Shown piece after piece: positions 9,935 through 18,070 of a stretch of DNA of 64,000 nucleotides (its first letter is position 1; every line of letters begins with the position of its first letter). The notes beneath the pieces were generated by a model, which did not search any database, was not told where the DNA came from, and saw only the letters and a list, made by a program, of their open reading frames with translations. The DNA comes from Deinococcus detaillensis. Its GTDB lineage: Bacteria > Deinococcota > Deinococci > Deinococcales > Deinococcaceae. The stretch lies in NCBI RefSeq assembly GCF_007280555.1, contig NZ_VKDB01000005.1, positions 124,001-188,000 of the forward strand. Reading direction: 5' to 3'. Made by a program: the position numbers and the translations under genes.

Positions 9935-11229
9935 GTCCGGCTGCTGCCGACCCGCCCGACGCCGACCCCTCACCCAACCCTTCATCCAATACCGCCGACG
10001 TGGCCGCCGAGAACAAACTGCCCAACCAGGAGCAGCGGGCCACCTGGCTGGAACTGTTTTTCGATTTGATCTTCGTGACCGCCTTCGACCAGCTCGCCAA
10101 GCGCTTCAGCGACGACGACACCCTGCGCGGCTTCAGCACCTTCGCGCTGATGTTCGTGGCGGTGTGGTGGGCCTGGGTGGGCAACACCCTCTTCGCGGGC
10201 CGCTACGGCAATCAGGAGCGTCCCTACCGCTGGGGCACGGCGCTACAACTGCTCAGCATGGGCGGCCTCGCTTTGGGCGTGCTGGGCGACTTGCAAGACG
10301 TGGGGGCTTTTTTCAGCGTGGTGTTTGCGGTCAACCGGTTCATTCTGGTGGGCATGTACGCTTTTCAGGCCAGGTCGTCTGACAGCCCTGAACTGGCCTA
10401 CACCCAGATGCGCACCTTCGGGCTGAGCGCCGCCGTGTGGCTGGCCTCGGCGTGGTTGCCGCCCGGCTGGCAGCAGGTCGCCTGGGGCAGCGCCGTGGGC
10501 ATAGACGCGCTGGCCCCGCTGGTTTCGCGGCGGGTGCAGGGTCAGAACCTGCCGCACCCCGAGCACCTGCCCGAGCGTGTCGGACTGCTGACCATCATCT
10601 CGCTCGGGGCAGTCATTACCGAAATTGTGGCGGGCGCGGGCAATAAGCCGCTCAGTTTCGTGGATCAGCTTCCGGCGGCCCTCTCGCTGCTGCTGAGTCT
10701 GGCCCTCTTCAAGCTCTACTTTGACGAAGCCCGCGACTTGCCGGTGCTGCTGGCCCACCGCGACGGGCGGGTGGGTACGCTGCTGGTGTGGCTCTACAGC
10801 CACTTACCGCTGACTTTGGCGCTGACCGCGTTGGGCGTCGGCATCGGTCACGGCATCGCGCACGGGGGCAAGGAGGCCAACCAAGTTGAGCGAATCACCG
10901 TAGGCCTGTCGCTGACGGCCATTTTTGTCAACTTGGCGACGCTGCGTTTCGTGACCCAGCACGCGCTGGGCAAACTGCGAATGGATTTGAGCGTTTGGGC
11001 GCTTATTTTTGGCAGCGCGGCCATGCTGGGCTTGATGTTCGCGCCGCTGAGAACTCTGCCTTATCAGGCCGCGACCCTCGCGGTGTGCGGCGCGGCCCTG
11101 ATCGCCGTTTGGCGCGACCCTGCCCGGCGCTTTCTCAGCCGAACCGAGGAAGCGGTGGCCGAGGAGATTCACCAAGCCGGTGACGGTGACGGCTCCGACG
11201 ACGAACAACCGCCCACACCGCAAACCTGA
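9931..11229 (+). CDS. LtrA-like integral membrane protein (low temperature requirement family)
   Basis: A 432-residue polytopic membrane protein of about ten to twelve predicted helices. It carries the family hallmark ATWLELFFDLIFVTAF (around residues 37-52) and a second conserved segment, LGAVITEIVAGAG. The family was named for a Listeria gene needed for growth at low temperature; the transported or sensed molecule is unknown. The N-terminal 35 residues are Pro/Ser/Asp-rich and the C-terminus is acidic, both probably cytoplasmic. The GTG start overlaps the ruvA TGA (GTGA), so expression is coupled to ruvA. No repair function is implied. Confidence 0.8.
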   Translation: MSPAAADPPDADPSPNPSSNTADVAAENKLPNQEQRATWLELFFDLIFVTAFDQLAKRFSDDDTLRGFSTFALMFVAVWWAWVGNTLFAGRYGNQERPYRWGTALQLLSMGGLALGVLGDLQDVGAFFSVVFAVNRFILVGMYAFQARSSDSPELAYTQMRTFGLSAAVWLASAWLPPGWQQVAWGSAVGIDALAPLVSRRVQGQNLPHPEHLPERVGLLTIISLGAVITEIVAGAGNKPLSFVDQLPAALSLLLSLALFKLYFDEARDLPVLLAHRDGRVGTLLVWLYSHLPLTLALTALGVGIGHGIAHGGKEANQVERITVGLSLTAIFVNLATLRFVTQHALGKLRMDLSVWALIFGSAAMLGLMFAPLRTLPYQAATLAVCGAALIAVWRDPARRFLSRTEEAVAEEIHQAGDGDGSDDEQPPTPQT

Positions 11230-11267
11230 AGGTGCAACTCTAAAGTAAGGCTAAACATCACCTTCAC

Positions 11268-11290
11268 GCCGCGCTGGAACGGCTTTTTTT
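11268..11290 (+). terminator. Intrinsic terminator after the ruvA operon
   Basis: Short GCCG/CGGC hairpin (11268-11271 with 11280-11283) followed directly by seven T residues. Confidence 0.6.
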
Positions 11291-11358
11291 GCTTTGAGCC
11301 TAGAATGTTGCCCACGCTTCACAGACGCCGCCCCCCGTTTTGCCGCTAGCGTGCGGGC

Positions 11359-12369
11359 ATGACCCAAAACTCAAATACCCTGCCCGCCACCTTCCGCGCC
11401 CTGCTGCTCACCAAAGACGGCGACGCGGTGAGCGCCAATGTCACCGACGTGTCCAGCCAAGATTTACCTGCCGGCGAGGTAACGGTGAAAGTGGACGCGT
11501 CCGACCTGAACTACAAAGACGGGCTGGCGATTTTGGGCAAGCTGGGCATCCGCACCTATCCGATGGTGCCGGGCATCGACCTTGCCGGAACGGTGCTCGA
11601 TAGCTCGGATTCACGCTATCAGGCCGGCGACGCCGTGACCCTGACCGGCTGGGGCGTGGGCGAGCGGCACTGGGGCGGCTACGCCGAGTTGGCCCGCGTC
11701 AAAGCCGACTGGCTGGTCAAAACGCCCAAGCGCTTCAGCGCCGCCGAGGCGATGGCGGTGGGCACGGCGGGACTGACCGCCATGCTGTGCGTGATAGCGC
11801 TGGAAGACGCTGGAGTGACACCAGAAGACGGCGAGGTGCTGGTCACGGGCGCGGCGGGCGGAGTGGGCAGCGTGGCCGTCAGCTTGCTGGCCGCACGCGG
11901 CTACCGCGTCACCGCCGCCACGGGCCGGGCTGAGACTGAGGGCGAATACCTGCGCGGGCTGGGCGCGGCGGAACTGCTCGACCGGGCCGAGTTGAGCGCT
12001 CTCAAAAAGCCGCTGGAAAAAGAGCGCTGGGCGGCGGCCGTGGACGTGGCGGGCGGCGCGACCCTGGCGGGCGTGCTGGCCAGCACCAAGTACGGCGGCC
12101 ACGTGGCGGCCTGTGGACTGGCCGACAGCGCCAGCCTGACAACCTCGGTGCTGCCCTTTATTTTAAGAAACGTCACCCTGCACGGCGTGGACAGCGTGCA
12201 GTGCCCCGCGCCTCAGCGTCAGCGGGCCTGGAACCGGCTGGCCGCCGAGCTGCCTGAAAAGCTGCTTAAGGACGGCGTGCAGATGGCCAAGCTCGAAGAC
12301 CTGACCCGCCTCGCGGCTGAGATTCTGGCGGGCCGAGTGCGGGGACGTACAGTGATCGAGCTGGGTTAA
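11359..12369 (+). CDS. NADPH-dependent quinone/acrylyl-CoA reductase (AcuI/YhdH type MDR)
   Basis: A 336-residue zinc-free medium-chain reductase of the YhdH/YhfP/AcuI branch. Evidence: SDLNYKDGLAILG, the catalytic-domain stretch MVPGIDLAGTV, the Rossmann motif VTGAAGGVGSVAV (about residues 158-170), and LHGVDSV near the C-terminus, all typical of this subgroup. Characterised AcuI enzymes reduce acrylyl-CoA to propionyl-CoA with NADPH; the true substrate here is not determined. The start is supported by TAGCGT (11347-11352) 6 nt before ATG: a leaderless promoter. Confidence 0.85.
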   Translation: MTQNSNTLPATFRALLLTKDGDAVSANVTDVSSQDLPAGEVTVKVDASDLNYKDGLAILGKLGIRTYPMVPGIDLAGTVLDSSDSRYQAGDAVTLTGWGVGERHWGGYAELARVKADWLVKTPKRFSAAEAMAVGTAGLTAMLCVIALEDAGVTPEDGEVLVTGAAGGVGSVAVSLLAARGYRVTAATGRAETEGEYLRGLGAAELLDRAELSALKKPLEKERWAAAVDVAGGATLAGVLASTKYGGHVAACGLADSASLTTSVLPFILRNVTLHGVDSVQCPAPQRQRAWNRLAAELPEKLLKDGVQMAKLEDLTRLAAEILAGRVRGRTVIELG

Positions 12370-12495
12370 TGGAGTCTAGAAGGAAGGCTGAGAGCAGGTT
12401 GAGGCCTTCAATCTTCAGATCGGCATCCAGAAACGCGGGGCCATAAGCGCGAAACCCTACGGTCACGCAGGGCTTTGTTGTGTTGAATTGAGGGC

Positions 12496-13119
12496 ATGAC
12501 CACGCTTATTCTCGGCGCAACTGGCGGCATCGGCTCGGCTCTCGTTCAAAGTTGGCCTGACAAGGAGCTTTATCTCAGCGGGCGCGATGAAGGCAAACTC
12601 CAAGCGCTGGCCCAACCGCTCAACGCCAAGGCCCTCAAGGTCGATGTCGGCTTTGAAAGTCAGGTCAGCAAGCTTTTCGAGGGGCTTCCAGACACTCTGG
12701 ACACCATCGTCTACGCGGCGGGGTCAGCTTATCCGGAAGCGCTGGCCAGTGCCAAAGCTGAAAGTGTGCGCCATGTCTGGAACGCCAATTATTTTGGGCT
12801 GCTGTGGACACTCAAGTACGGGCTGCCCAAATTGGCCTCGGGCGGGCGGCTGTACGTCATCGGCGCACGCGAAGAGCTGACTACTGCGAGGGGATTTTCG
12901 CAGTACGCGGCCAGCAAGGCGGCGGTGGCGCGGCTGCTGACTATTGCCCGCCTAGAAGCACGCGGCAAAACGCTGACGCTGGTGCTGCCGCCCGCCGTGG
13001 ACACTGGGCTGTGGGCGCAGGTCGGCAAGGTGCCCAAAGGCGCAGTGACGCCGCAGGTGGTGGCCGAAGCGATAGTGGCCGACCGCAGTGGAGCGGGACA
13101 GGAGGAGCTGCGCGTCTGA
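12496..13119 (+). CDS. Short-chain dehydrogenase/reductase
   Basis: A 207-residue classical SDR. The N-terminal nucleotide motif is GATGGIGSALV (residues 7-17), followed by YAAGSAYPEAL (the NNAG-like block) and the catalytic pair in YAASKAA (about Tyr138, Lys142). It is shorter than the usual 250 residues, lacking much of the substrate loop, and ends soon after the TGLW segment. SGRDEGKL after strand beta-2 suggests NADP preference (inference). Substrate unknown. TTGAAT ends 7 nt before the ATG, an imperfect match to the leaderless -10. Confidence 0.8.
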   Translation: MTTLILGATGGIGSALVQSWPDKELYLSGRDEGKLQALAQPLNAKALKVDVGFESQVSKLFEGLPDTLDTIVYAAGSAYPEALASAKAESVRHVWNANYFGLLWTLKYGLPKLASGGRLYVIGAREELTTARGFSQYAASKAAVARLLTIARLEARGKTLTLVLPPAVDTGLWAQVGKVPKGAVTPQVVAEAIVADRSGAGQEELRV

Positions 13120-13126
13120 ATCGATT

Positions 13127-13474
13127 TCAGGCCTGAGCGTCTTTGCTGCCGCTCGACAACTTCAGGCCAATCAGCGCCGCGACGAGTACGCCCAGCAGGG
13201 CCAGCCGCAGCAGGCTGAGACTCTCGCCGAACATCAAGCTGCCCACTGCGACTGCGCCCACTGAGCCGATGCCCGTCCAGATGGCGTAGGCCGTGCCCAG
13301 CGGAATGGTTTTGAGGGCGCGGGCGAGAAAGTCGAAGCTGAAGTAGGCGCAGATCAAAAAGAGGTACAGGAACTGCGGGCGGGTCTGCTCCAGCTTCAGG
13401 GCGGTGGCAAAACCGATTTCGAGGAGGCCCGCCAGCACCAACCAGTGCCAGCCAGTCCAGCACGGGCCGCTCAT
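13127..13474 (-). CDS. SMR family multidrug/cation exporter, second subunit of a pair
   Basis: A 115-residue four-helix small multidrug resistance protein with the essential membrane glutamate in GLLEIGFATALKL (about Glu20) and the family block PLGTAYAIWTGIGSVG. It is the downstream member of a co-directional SMR pair, an arrangement typical of heterodimeric exporters such as EbrAB or YkkCD. I take the ATG at 13474 because GGAG lies 5 nt upstream. That GGAG and the ATG both sit inside a perfect 15-bp hairpin (13472-13514), so translation may be gated. Substrate unknown. Confidence 0.88.
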   Translation of the reverse strand: MSGPCWTGWHWLVLAGLLEIGFATALKLEQTRPQFLYLFLICAYFSFDFLARALKTIPLGTAYAIWTGIGSVGAVAVGSLMFGESLSLLRLALLGVLVAALIGLKLSSGSKDAQA

Positions 13475-13514
13475 ATGGACTCCGCTAAATTCCGACACAA
13501 GCGGAGTCCATATG
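13472..13514 (-). promoter_or_regulatory. Perfect 15-bp hairpin burying the RBS and start codon of the downstream SMR gene
   Basis: CATATGGACTCCGCT (13472-13486) and AGCGGAGTCCATATG (13500-13514) are exact inverted copies around a 13-nt loop. In the mRNA (minus strand) one arm holds the GGAG and ATG of the gene starting at 13474. The other arm carries the same sequence in the opposite orientation. No T-run follows, so this is not a simple terminator. Confidence 0.75.
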
Positions 13515-13577
13515 TCTTTCCTACTCCTGTTGGTCGGATTTCAAGCCCTACTGTGGGGCTTTCAATCGGAACCTGCA

Positions 13578-13892
13578 TCACGGCACCACTCGCAGTCCGA
13601 TAATGGCCAGCACCACCGTGCCGAGCAGTCCGAGACGTAGCGGCGTGGCTTCTTCCTTAAAAAACATGAAGCCGATGATCGCCGTGCCCACCGCACCGAT
13701 CCCCGTCCAGACCGCATAGACCGTGCCGAGCGGCAGCGTCTTGAGCGCCTGACTCATCAGGCTGAAGCTGGCGATGGTAAACACCAGAAACAGCGCACTC
13801 GGCCAAATTTTCTTGAAGCCCTCGCTCAGCTTGAGGCAAGTCGTGAAACCGATCTCGCACAGCCCAGCCAACACCAGTACCGTCCATCCCAT
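13578..13892 (-). CDS. SMR family multidrug/guanidinium-type exporter, first subunit
   Basis: A 104-residue four-helix SMR protein with the membrane glutamate in GLCEIGFTTCLKL (Glu13) and LPLGTVYAVWTGIGAVG. The Glu13 context resembles SugE/Gdx, but assignment to guanidinium export is uncertain and no guanidine riboswitch is visible. A ribosome site GGGAG lies 7 nt before the ATG. The gene is the first of the pair and faces the divergent tetR gene across a 72-bp spacer with two palindromes, so TetR control is likely. Confidence 0.88.
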   Translation of the reverse strand: MGWTVLVLAGLCEIGFTTCLKLSEGFKKIWPSALFLVFTIASFSLMSQALKTLPLGTVYAVWTGIGAVGTAIIGFMFFKEEATPLRLGLLGTVVLAIIGLRVVP

Positions 13893-13906
13893 TCTTGAAC
13901 TCCCTT

Positions 13907-13954
13907 TTTAGCACGAGCTTGCTAAATCTTGTTTTTAATAGCACGTTTGTGCTA
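13907..13954. promoter_or_regulatory. Two TetR-type operator palindromes between smr pair and tetR
   Basis: Site 1: TTTAGC (13907-13912) N8 GCTAAA (13921-13926). Site 2: TAGCAC (13939-13944) GTTT GTGCTA (13949-13954). They share the half-site TAGCACG and lie in the divergent promoter region, the usual place for TetR autoregulation and local control. Confidence 0.7.
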
Positions 13955-13964
13955 AAAAGACAAG

Positions 13965-14570
13965 ATGCCCCGCATTGTCGATCACGATCAGCGTCGCCGC
14001 GAACTGGCCGAAACCGTCTGGGCACTGGTGCGCGAGCACGGCGTAGCGGGCGTCAGCCTGAGACAGATCAGCGAGCGCTCCGGCTGGTCGAGCGGCGCGA
14101 TCCGGCATTATCTGCCGCACCGAGAAGCGATCCTGATGTTTGCCGCGCAGCACATCGCCCAGCGGATCGAAGGGCGGATGCTGGGACTTAAACAGACCGG
14201 AGACGTGCTGGGCGACTTCCTGAATCTGCTGCGTGAGGTGCTGCCCCTCGACAGCGAGCGCCGCGCCGAATCGCAAGTCTGGCTGGCCTTTGTCGGCCTG
14301 AGCATCAGCGATCCAGGTCTGGCCGATACTCAGGGGGTGGCCTACCGCGCCCTGAGCGAGGTCTTCCAGGGAATTTTTGAGGAGTTTACTAAGTTAGGCC
14401 TCCTGAATCACCCGGCCCCTGAGAACGCCGCCCGCGAAATTCAGGCGCTGATCGACGGCCTGAATGTTCACTTGCTGCTGAATCAGATCACGCCCGACGC
14501 CGCTTGGGCCACCGTAGAGACGCGCGTTCGGCAATTGATCCGGCCACTGACAGACCAAGAGATGACATAG
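13965..14570 (+). CDS. TetR family transcriptional repressor
   Basis: A 201-residue regulator with the TetR N-terminal helix-turn-helix (VREHGVAGVSLRQISERSGWSSGAIRHYL in pieces around residues 20-48; recognition-helix motif SSGAIRHYLPHRE) and a helical ligand domain. It is divergent from the two SMR exporter genes and separated from them by two palindromes, so it probably represses them and itself. The stop codon TAG (14568-14570) is formed at the junction with a MITE-like element, so the native C-terminus may originally have been different. Confidence 0.88.
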   Translation: MPRIVDHDQRRRELAETVWALVREHGVAGVSLRQISERSGWSSGAIRHYLPHREAILMFAAQHIAQRIEGRMLGLKQTGDVLGDFLNLLREVLPLDSERRAESQVWLAFVGLSISDPGLADTQGVAYRALSEVFQGIFEEFTKLGLLNHPAPENAAREIQALIDGLNVHLLLNQITPDAAWATVETRVRQLIRPLTDQEMT

Positions 14571-14734
14571 AGCATTTGTCCGTTCCATTGTTGTGGAAAA
14601 GCACCCCACCAATTCCACTGTCTTGGGCAGAACGGCACCCATATGGGGCCTGCCCGCTCCCATCCGCTCTAGCACGTATTTCGCTCGCTCCACTCGGTCA
14701 TAAAAGTCTTGCAACTTTTACGACAAATGCTCTA
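14568..14734. mobile_element. Probable MITE with 11-bp terminal inverted repeats and TA target duplication
   Basis: GAGCATTTGTC (14570-14580) and GACAAATGCTC (14722-14732) are perfect inverted repeats, each bordered on the outside by TA, as in IS630/Tc1-mariner insertions. The 163-bp interior has no convincing gene and contains a second hairpin, TAAAAGT...ACTTTTA (14701-14720). The left TA plus the first G create the tetR stop codon. I see no second copy in this window. Confidence 0.65.
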
Positions 14735-14754
14735 GAGAACCGCTTTCTTCTGAC

Positions 14755-15645
14755 TCAGCCCGCGTCATTCAGCACGGGCTGACCCGCCCGCTGCGGCCAG
14801 TTGGCCACCAGCACACCCACCAACGTCAGCGCCCCCGCACTCAGTTCGCCGGGTGTGAAGCGCTCGCCCAGCAACCACACGGCCAGCCCAAAGGCCACCA
14901 GCGGTGAGAGGTTTTGCCAAATGCTGGTTCGGGCCGCGCCCAGCACCTGAATGCCGTTGCCCCAAGCCAAGTAAGCGAACACGTTGGAGAGCAGGCCCGA
15001 CAGGGCAGCCAGCCCCCAGATCAGCGGCGGCGCGGAGAGCTGGCCCAGCGTGGGCAACACCGGAATAAGCAGCGGCAATGTGCCGATCAGCGTGGCGAAG
15101 GTGACGAACGGCAGCAGTCCCAGCCGCGCCACCAAGGGCCGGTTGGCGAGCGTATAACCAGCCCAGGTCAGCGACGACAAGCCCAAAAAGCCTAGACCCA
15201 GCAGATTGAGCGTGCTGCCGGGCTCCAGCGTCTGACCCAGCAGCCACAGCATGCCGCTGAGCGAAACCAGCACCCCCAGCACCTGAAGGCGGTTGGGCCG
15301 CTGACCCACCAAGCTGCCCAGCAGCACCACCAGAATCGGCACCACCGCATTAGACAGCCCCGAAATCCCGGCAGGCGAGCGGTCGACGCCGATGACCGAG
15401 AAGTTCTGGAACAGCGTGGTGCCGAGCAGCCCCGCCCCCACGACCCACAGCCAGTCCCTGAAACTCCATTTCGGCCAGCCACTCCGCAGCAGCGTCAGCC
15501 CCAGCAGCACCAGAGACGCCGCTCCCAGCCGCAGCCCGATGGTCTGACTGCGGGTAAAAAAGTCCAGCAGCACTTTGAGGGCCACCACGTTGCCGCCCCA
15601 GATCAGCACCGTCAGGATGACCCCGATGTAAGCGCGGGCGATCAT
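14755..15645 (-). CDS. EamA/DMT family transporter
   Basis: A 296-residue, ten-helix drug/metabolite transporter made of two EamA repeats. The first repeat starts at GVILTVLIWGGNVVALK, the second at GLSSLTWAGYTLANRPL; both repeats have the Pro/Gly-rich helix pattern of the family. Substrate cannot be predicted; the family covers amino acids, nucleosides and metabolites. GGAGG lies 4 nt before the ATG. It converges on the tetR gene, with the MITE-like element between them. Confidence 0.85.
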   Translation of the reverse strand: MIARAYIGVILTVLIWGGNVVALKVLLDFFTRSQTIGLRLGAASLVLLGLTLLRSGWPKWSFRDWLWVVGAGLLGTTLFQNFSVIGVDRSPAGISGLSNAVVPILVVLLGSLVGQRPNRLQVLGVLVSLSGMLWLLGQTLEPGSTLNLLGLGFLGLSSLTWAGYTLANRPLVARLGLLPFVTFATLIGTLPLLIPVLPTLGQLSAPPLIWGLAALSGLLSNVFAYLAWGNGIQVLGAARTSIWQNLSPLVAFGLAVWLLGERFTPGELSAGALTLVGVLVANWPQRAGQPVLNDAG

Positions 15646-15696
15646 GGGGCCTCCAGAGCGCGTTCCCAGCTGGCTCGGTTGCTCACTGGCCGCGTC

Positions 15697-16587
15697 CTAG
15701 AACACCACCGTTTTGTTGCCCGACACCAGCACCCTATCTTCCACATGCGCCTTGACGGCGCGGGCCAAGACCTGGCGCTCCACATCGCGGCCTAGCCGCA
15801 TCAAAGTCTCGGGCGTTTCGCGGTGGTTCACGCGGGCCACGTCCTGCTCGATGATCGGCCCGGCGTCAAGTTCCTCGGTGACGTAGTGGGCGGTGGCTCC
15901 CACCAACTTGACGCCGCGCTGGAAGGCCGCCCGGTAAGGGTTCGCGCCGATGAAGGCAGGCAAAAACGAGTGGTGGATATTGATGACCGGCACCCCCAGG
16001 CCGTGCAGCATCTCCCCCGACAAAATCTGCATGTAACGGGCCAGCACCACGAAGTCCACACCCGCTTCACGGAAAAGCCGCGCCTGTTCCTGCTCGGCTT
16101 CGGCTTTGTTGTCTTTGGTCACGCTGACCTGGGCGAACGGCACGCCGAACATCTCCGCGTCGCCGCGCAGGGTGTCGTGGTTGCTGACGACCAGCGGAAT
16201 CTCCACGTCGAGTTCGCCCCGGCGCTTGCGGACCAACAGATCCAGAAAACAGTGGTCGTACTTGCTGACCATGATGCCCATCCGCTTGGGCTGAGCGGTG
16301 TACCAGACACGCCAGTTCATTTCAAACGGCTCGGCCACTTGCTGAGCAAAGGCCCGCTCGAACTGCTCTTTGGCAAGGTCTAGGCCGTCTAAATGAAACT
16401 CCATCCGCATAAAAAACTGCCCGCCCTGCGGATCGGTGGAATGCTGATCGGAGTGGATGATATTCGCGCCGTGATGGTGCAGAAACTGCGACACCGCCGC
16501 CACGATGCCTTTGCGGTCGGCGCAGGCGATGGTCAGGCGGGCGGTGTGGCGGGGATCGGTGCGGTCAAGACCTTGGGCCAGCGTCAT
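15697..16587 (-). CDS. purU: Formyltetrahydrofolate deformylase
   Basis: PurU hydrolyses 10-formyl-THF to formate and THF, supplying formate for PurT and balancing the one-carbon pool used by PurH and FolD. The 296 residues comprise an N-terminal ACT domain ([19 protein letters not shown]) and a formyltransferase domain with [36 protein letters not shown] and the catalytic [16 protein letters not shown]. The ATG at 16587 is chosen since TAAACT (16596-16601, minus) lies 8 nt upstream; the longer frame would extend into the promoter of the divergent aminopeptidase gene. Confidence 0.95.
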   Translation of the reverse strand: MTLAQGLDRTDPRHTARLTIACADRKGIVAAVSQFLHHHGANIIHSDQHSTDPQGGQFFMRMEFHLDGLDLAKEQFERAFAQQVAEPFEMNWRVWYTAQPKRMGIMVSKYDHCFLDLLVRKRRGELDVEIPLVVSNHDTLRGDAEMFGVPFAQVSVTKDNKAEAEQEQARLFREAGVDFVVLARYMQILSGEMLHGLGVPVINIHHSFLPAFIGANPYRAAFQRGVKLVGATAHYVTEELDAGPIIEQDVARVNHRETPETLMRLGRDVERQVLARAVKAHVEDRVLVSGNKTVVF

Positions 16588-16624
16588 ATCGGCTGAGTTT
16601 AGCTCACGGGGGTATCTTTGAGGC

Positions 16625-17782
16625 ATGGCCTCCGAACTCAGCACATCCGGTTTCGTCAAGACCGACCTCAGCGAGAGTGACCTTATTAAACCCGACCTCG
16701 TCAAGTACGATCCCGCCGCCCACGCCGAACTGATGGCCGGCTACTGCATCGGCGCTCAGGCCGGCGAGCGCATTCTGCTGAGCGGCGGCGTACAGACCTT
16801 GCCGCTTTTTGAGGAAGCCGCCCGCGCCCTGCTGCGGCGGGGAGCTTTGCCGGTTTTGCGGCTGGAGTATCCGGGGCAAGCCGAAGATTTCGCGCAGCTG
16901 GCCTCCGACCTCATCTTGGAGAGCCTTCACCCCGCTGAGCTGGCTGACGTTCAGGCCATCGACGGCAGTATCCGGCTGCTGACCCAGAGTTTGCCCAGAT
17001 TGGGCGCTCCCGCCGATCCCACGCGCCAGGCCCGACGCGTCAAGGCCACGCAGCCGCTGAACGCCGCCAGAAGCAGCAAAAAGTGGACGCTGACCCAGTA
17101 CCCCACTCCTCAGGGCGCGGCGGCGGCGGGCATGAGCCTGCCCGAATACGAAGATTTCGTGTCGCGGGCGATGTTTCTGAACACCCCCGATCCGGTGGCC
17201 GAGTGGGGCAAGGTGCGCGTCCGGCAGGTCCAATTGATCGAGCGCCTCAGCCGCGCCGATGTGATCCGGATTGTGGCTCCTCAAACCGACTTGACCCTCA
17301 GCGTCAGGGGCCGGACTTGGGCCAACTCGGACGGCAAGCGCAACATGCCCTCGGGCGAGGTGTTCGTGTCGCCGATTGAAGACAGCGCCGAGGGCCAGAT
17401 TTATTTCGGCTTGCCCAGCGAGTACGCCGGACAGCCGGTAGAAGGCATTACGCTGCGCTTAAAGGCCGGCCAGATCGTGGAGGCCCACGCCGAAATCGGC
17501 GACGACGTGCTGCAAGCCGCGCTGTCTACCGATCCCGGCGCACGTTTTCTCGGCGAGATCGGTATCGGCAGCAACGGCGGTATCCAGACGCCCAGCCGCA
17601 ACATCTTGTACGACGAAAAAATCGGCGGCACGGTGCATCTGGCGGCTGGGCGCAGCTATCCCGAAACCGGCGGCCTCAACCAAAGCGCCATCCACTGGGA
17701 CATGATCTGCGATCTTCGTGGCAACAGAGGCCAAATTCTGCTGGACGGCGAAGTGTTTCAGGAAAACGGCCTGTTTGTTTGA
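16625..17782 (+). CDS. M29 family aminopeptidase (AmpS/AmpT-like)
   Basis: A 385-residue cytoplasmic metallo-aminopeptidase of family M29, originally described from Thermus and Geobacillus. Likely metal ligands are visible: Glu in GEVFVSP, Glu in GEIGIG, His in GTVHLAAG, and His/Asp in HWDMI, in the family order. The N-terminal half has the [21 protein letters not shown] region. The start has TATCTT (16613-16618) 6 nt before ATG: leaderless. It diverges from purU with 37 bp between start codons. Broad specificity for N-terminal residues is expected from the family. Confidence 0.9.
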   Translation: MASELSTSGFVKTDLSESDLIKPDLVKYDPAAHAELMAGYCIGAQAGERILLSGGVQTLPLFEEAARALLRRGALPVLRLEYPGQAEDFAQLASDLILESLHPAELADVQAIDGSIRLLTQSLPRLGAPADPTRQARRVKATQPLNAARSSKKWTLTQYPTPQGAAAAGMSLPEYEDFVSRAMFLNTPDPVAEWGKVRVRQVQLIERLSRADVIRIVAPQTDLTLSVRGRTWANSDGKRNMPSGEVFVSPIEDSAEGQIYFGLPSEYAGQPVEGITLRLKAGQIVEAHAEIGDDVLQAALSTDPGARFLGEIGIGSNGGIQTPSRNILYDEKIGGTVHLAAGRSYPETGGLNQSAIHWDMICDLRGNRGQILLDGEVFQENGLFV

Positions 17783-17965
17783 GTTCTAGGCGAGTGCAGA
17801 GCGTTGACAAAGGTAAACAGGATTGAGGTCCAGCGTCTTACCGACTGAGCTGACCTCAAAGCGCACTTTTGCAGCTGGGCAGGCCGTCCAAGCTCTGGCC
17901 CCCAACCCGGCAATCTGAGGCATGCGATCCGAGAAAGGCCCCGCCGAGGGAGTTAGTTCGTCCAG
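17783..17965. other. Non-coding stretch with a tRNA-D-arm-like remnant
   Basis: Between the aminopeptidase stop and the ROK promoter I see no convincing gene. On the minus strand a short segment, AGCTCAGTCGGTAAGACGCT (17835-17854), resembles a tRNA D-arm, but no matching acceptor stem, T-arm or anticodon stem follows. A 74-codon minus frame (17786-18010) crosses the promoter and has no family resemblance. Confidence 0.35.
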
Positions 17966-17994
17966 TTGACAAACAAAACCGGAAGGCGTACCTT
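17966..17994 (+). promoter_or_regulatory. Sigma-A promoter of the ROK-sugar transporter operon
   Basis: TTGACA (17966-17971), 17-nt spacer, TACCTT (17989-17994): close to consensus. The spacer contains AAAACCGG, shared with the stronger palindrome at 20673-20701, so it may carry a weaker copy of the same operator. Transcription would start near 18001, leaving about 70 nt of leader. Confidence 0.75.
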
Positions 17995-18070
17995 CATGAA
18001 AGTTAAACAACCCCCATTTTCCTCATCTCTCCTGATTATTCGGGAGCTGTTCTCAGGAGTGTCGCCGACC

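Noticed and set aside
13512..13640. Small plus-strand ORF with hydrophobic N-terminus (MSFLLLLVGFQALLW)
   Set aside because: It starts from the mirror copy of the SMR start created by the inverted repeat and runs antisense into the other SMR gene; no further support.
14394..14714. 106-codon minus frame across the tetR end and the MITE-like element
   Set aside because: Half of it is antisense to tetR and the rest lies in the repeat element; no transposase motif is visible.
17830..17905. Possible tRNA gene on the minus strand (D-arm-like sequence)
   Set aside because: No acceptor stem, no T-arm consensus and no matching anticodon stem can be drawn; kept only as a possible remnant.
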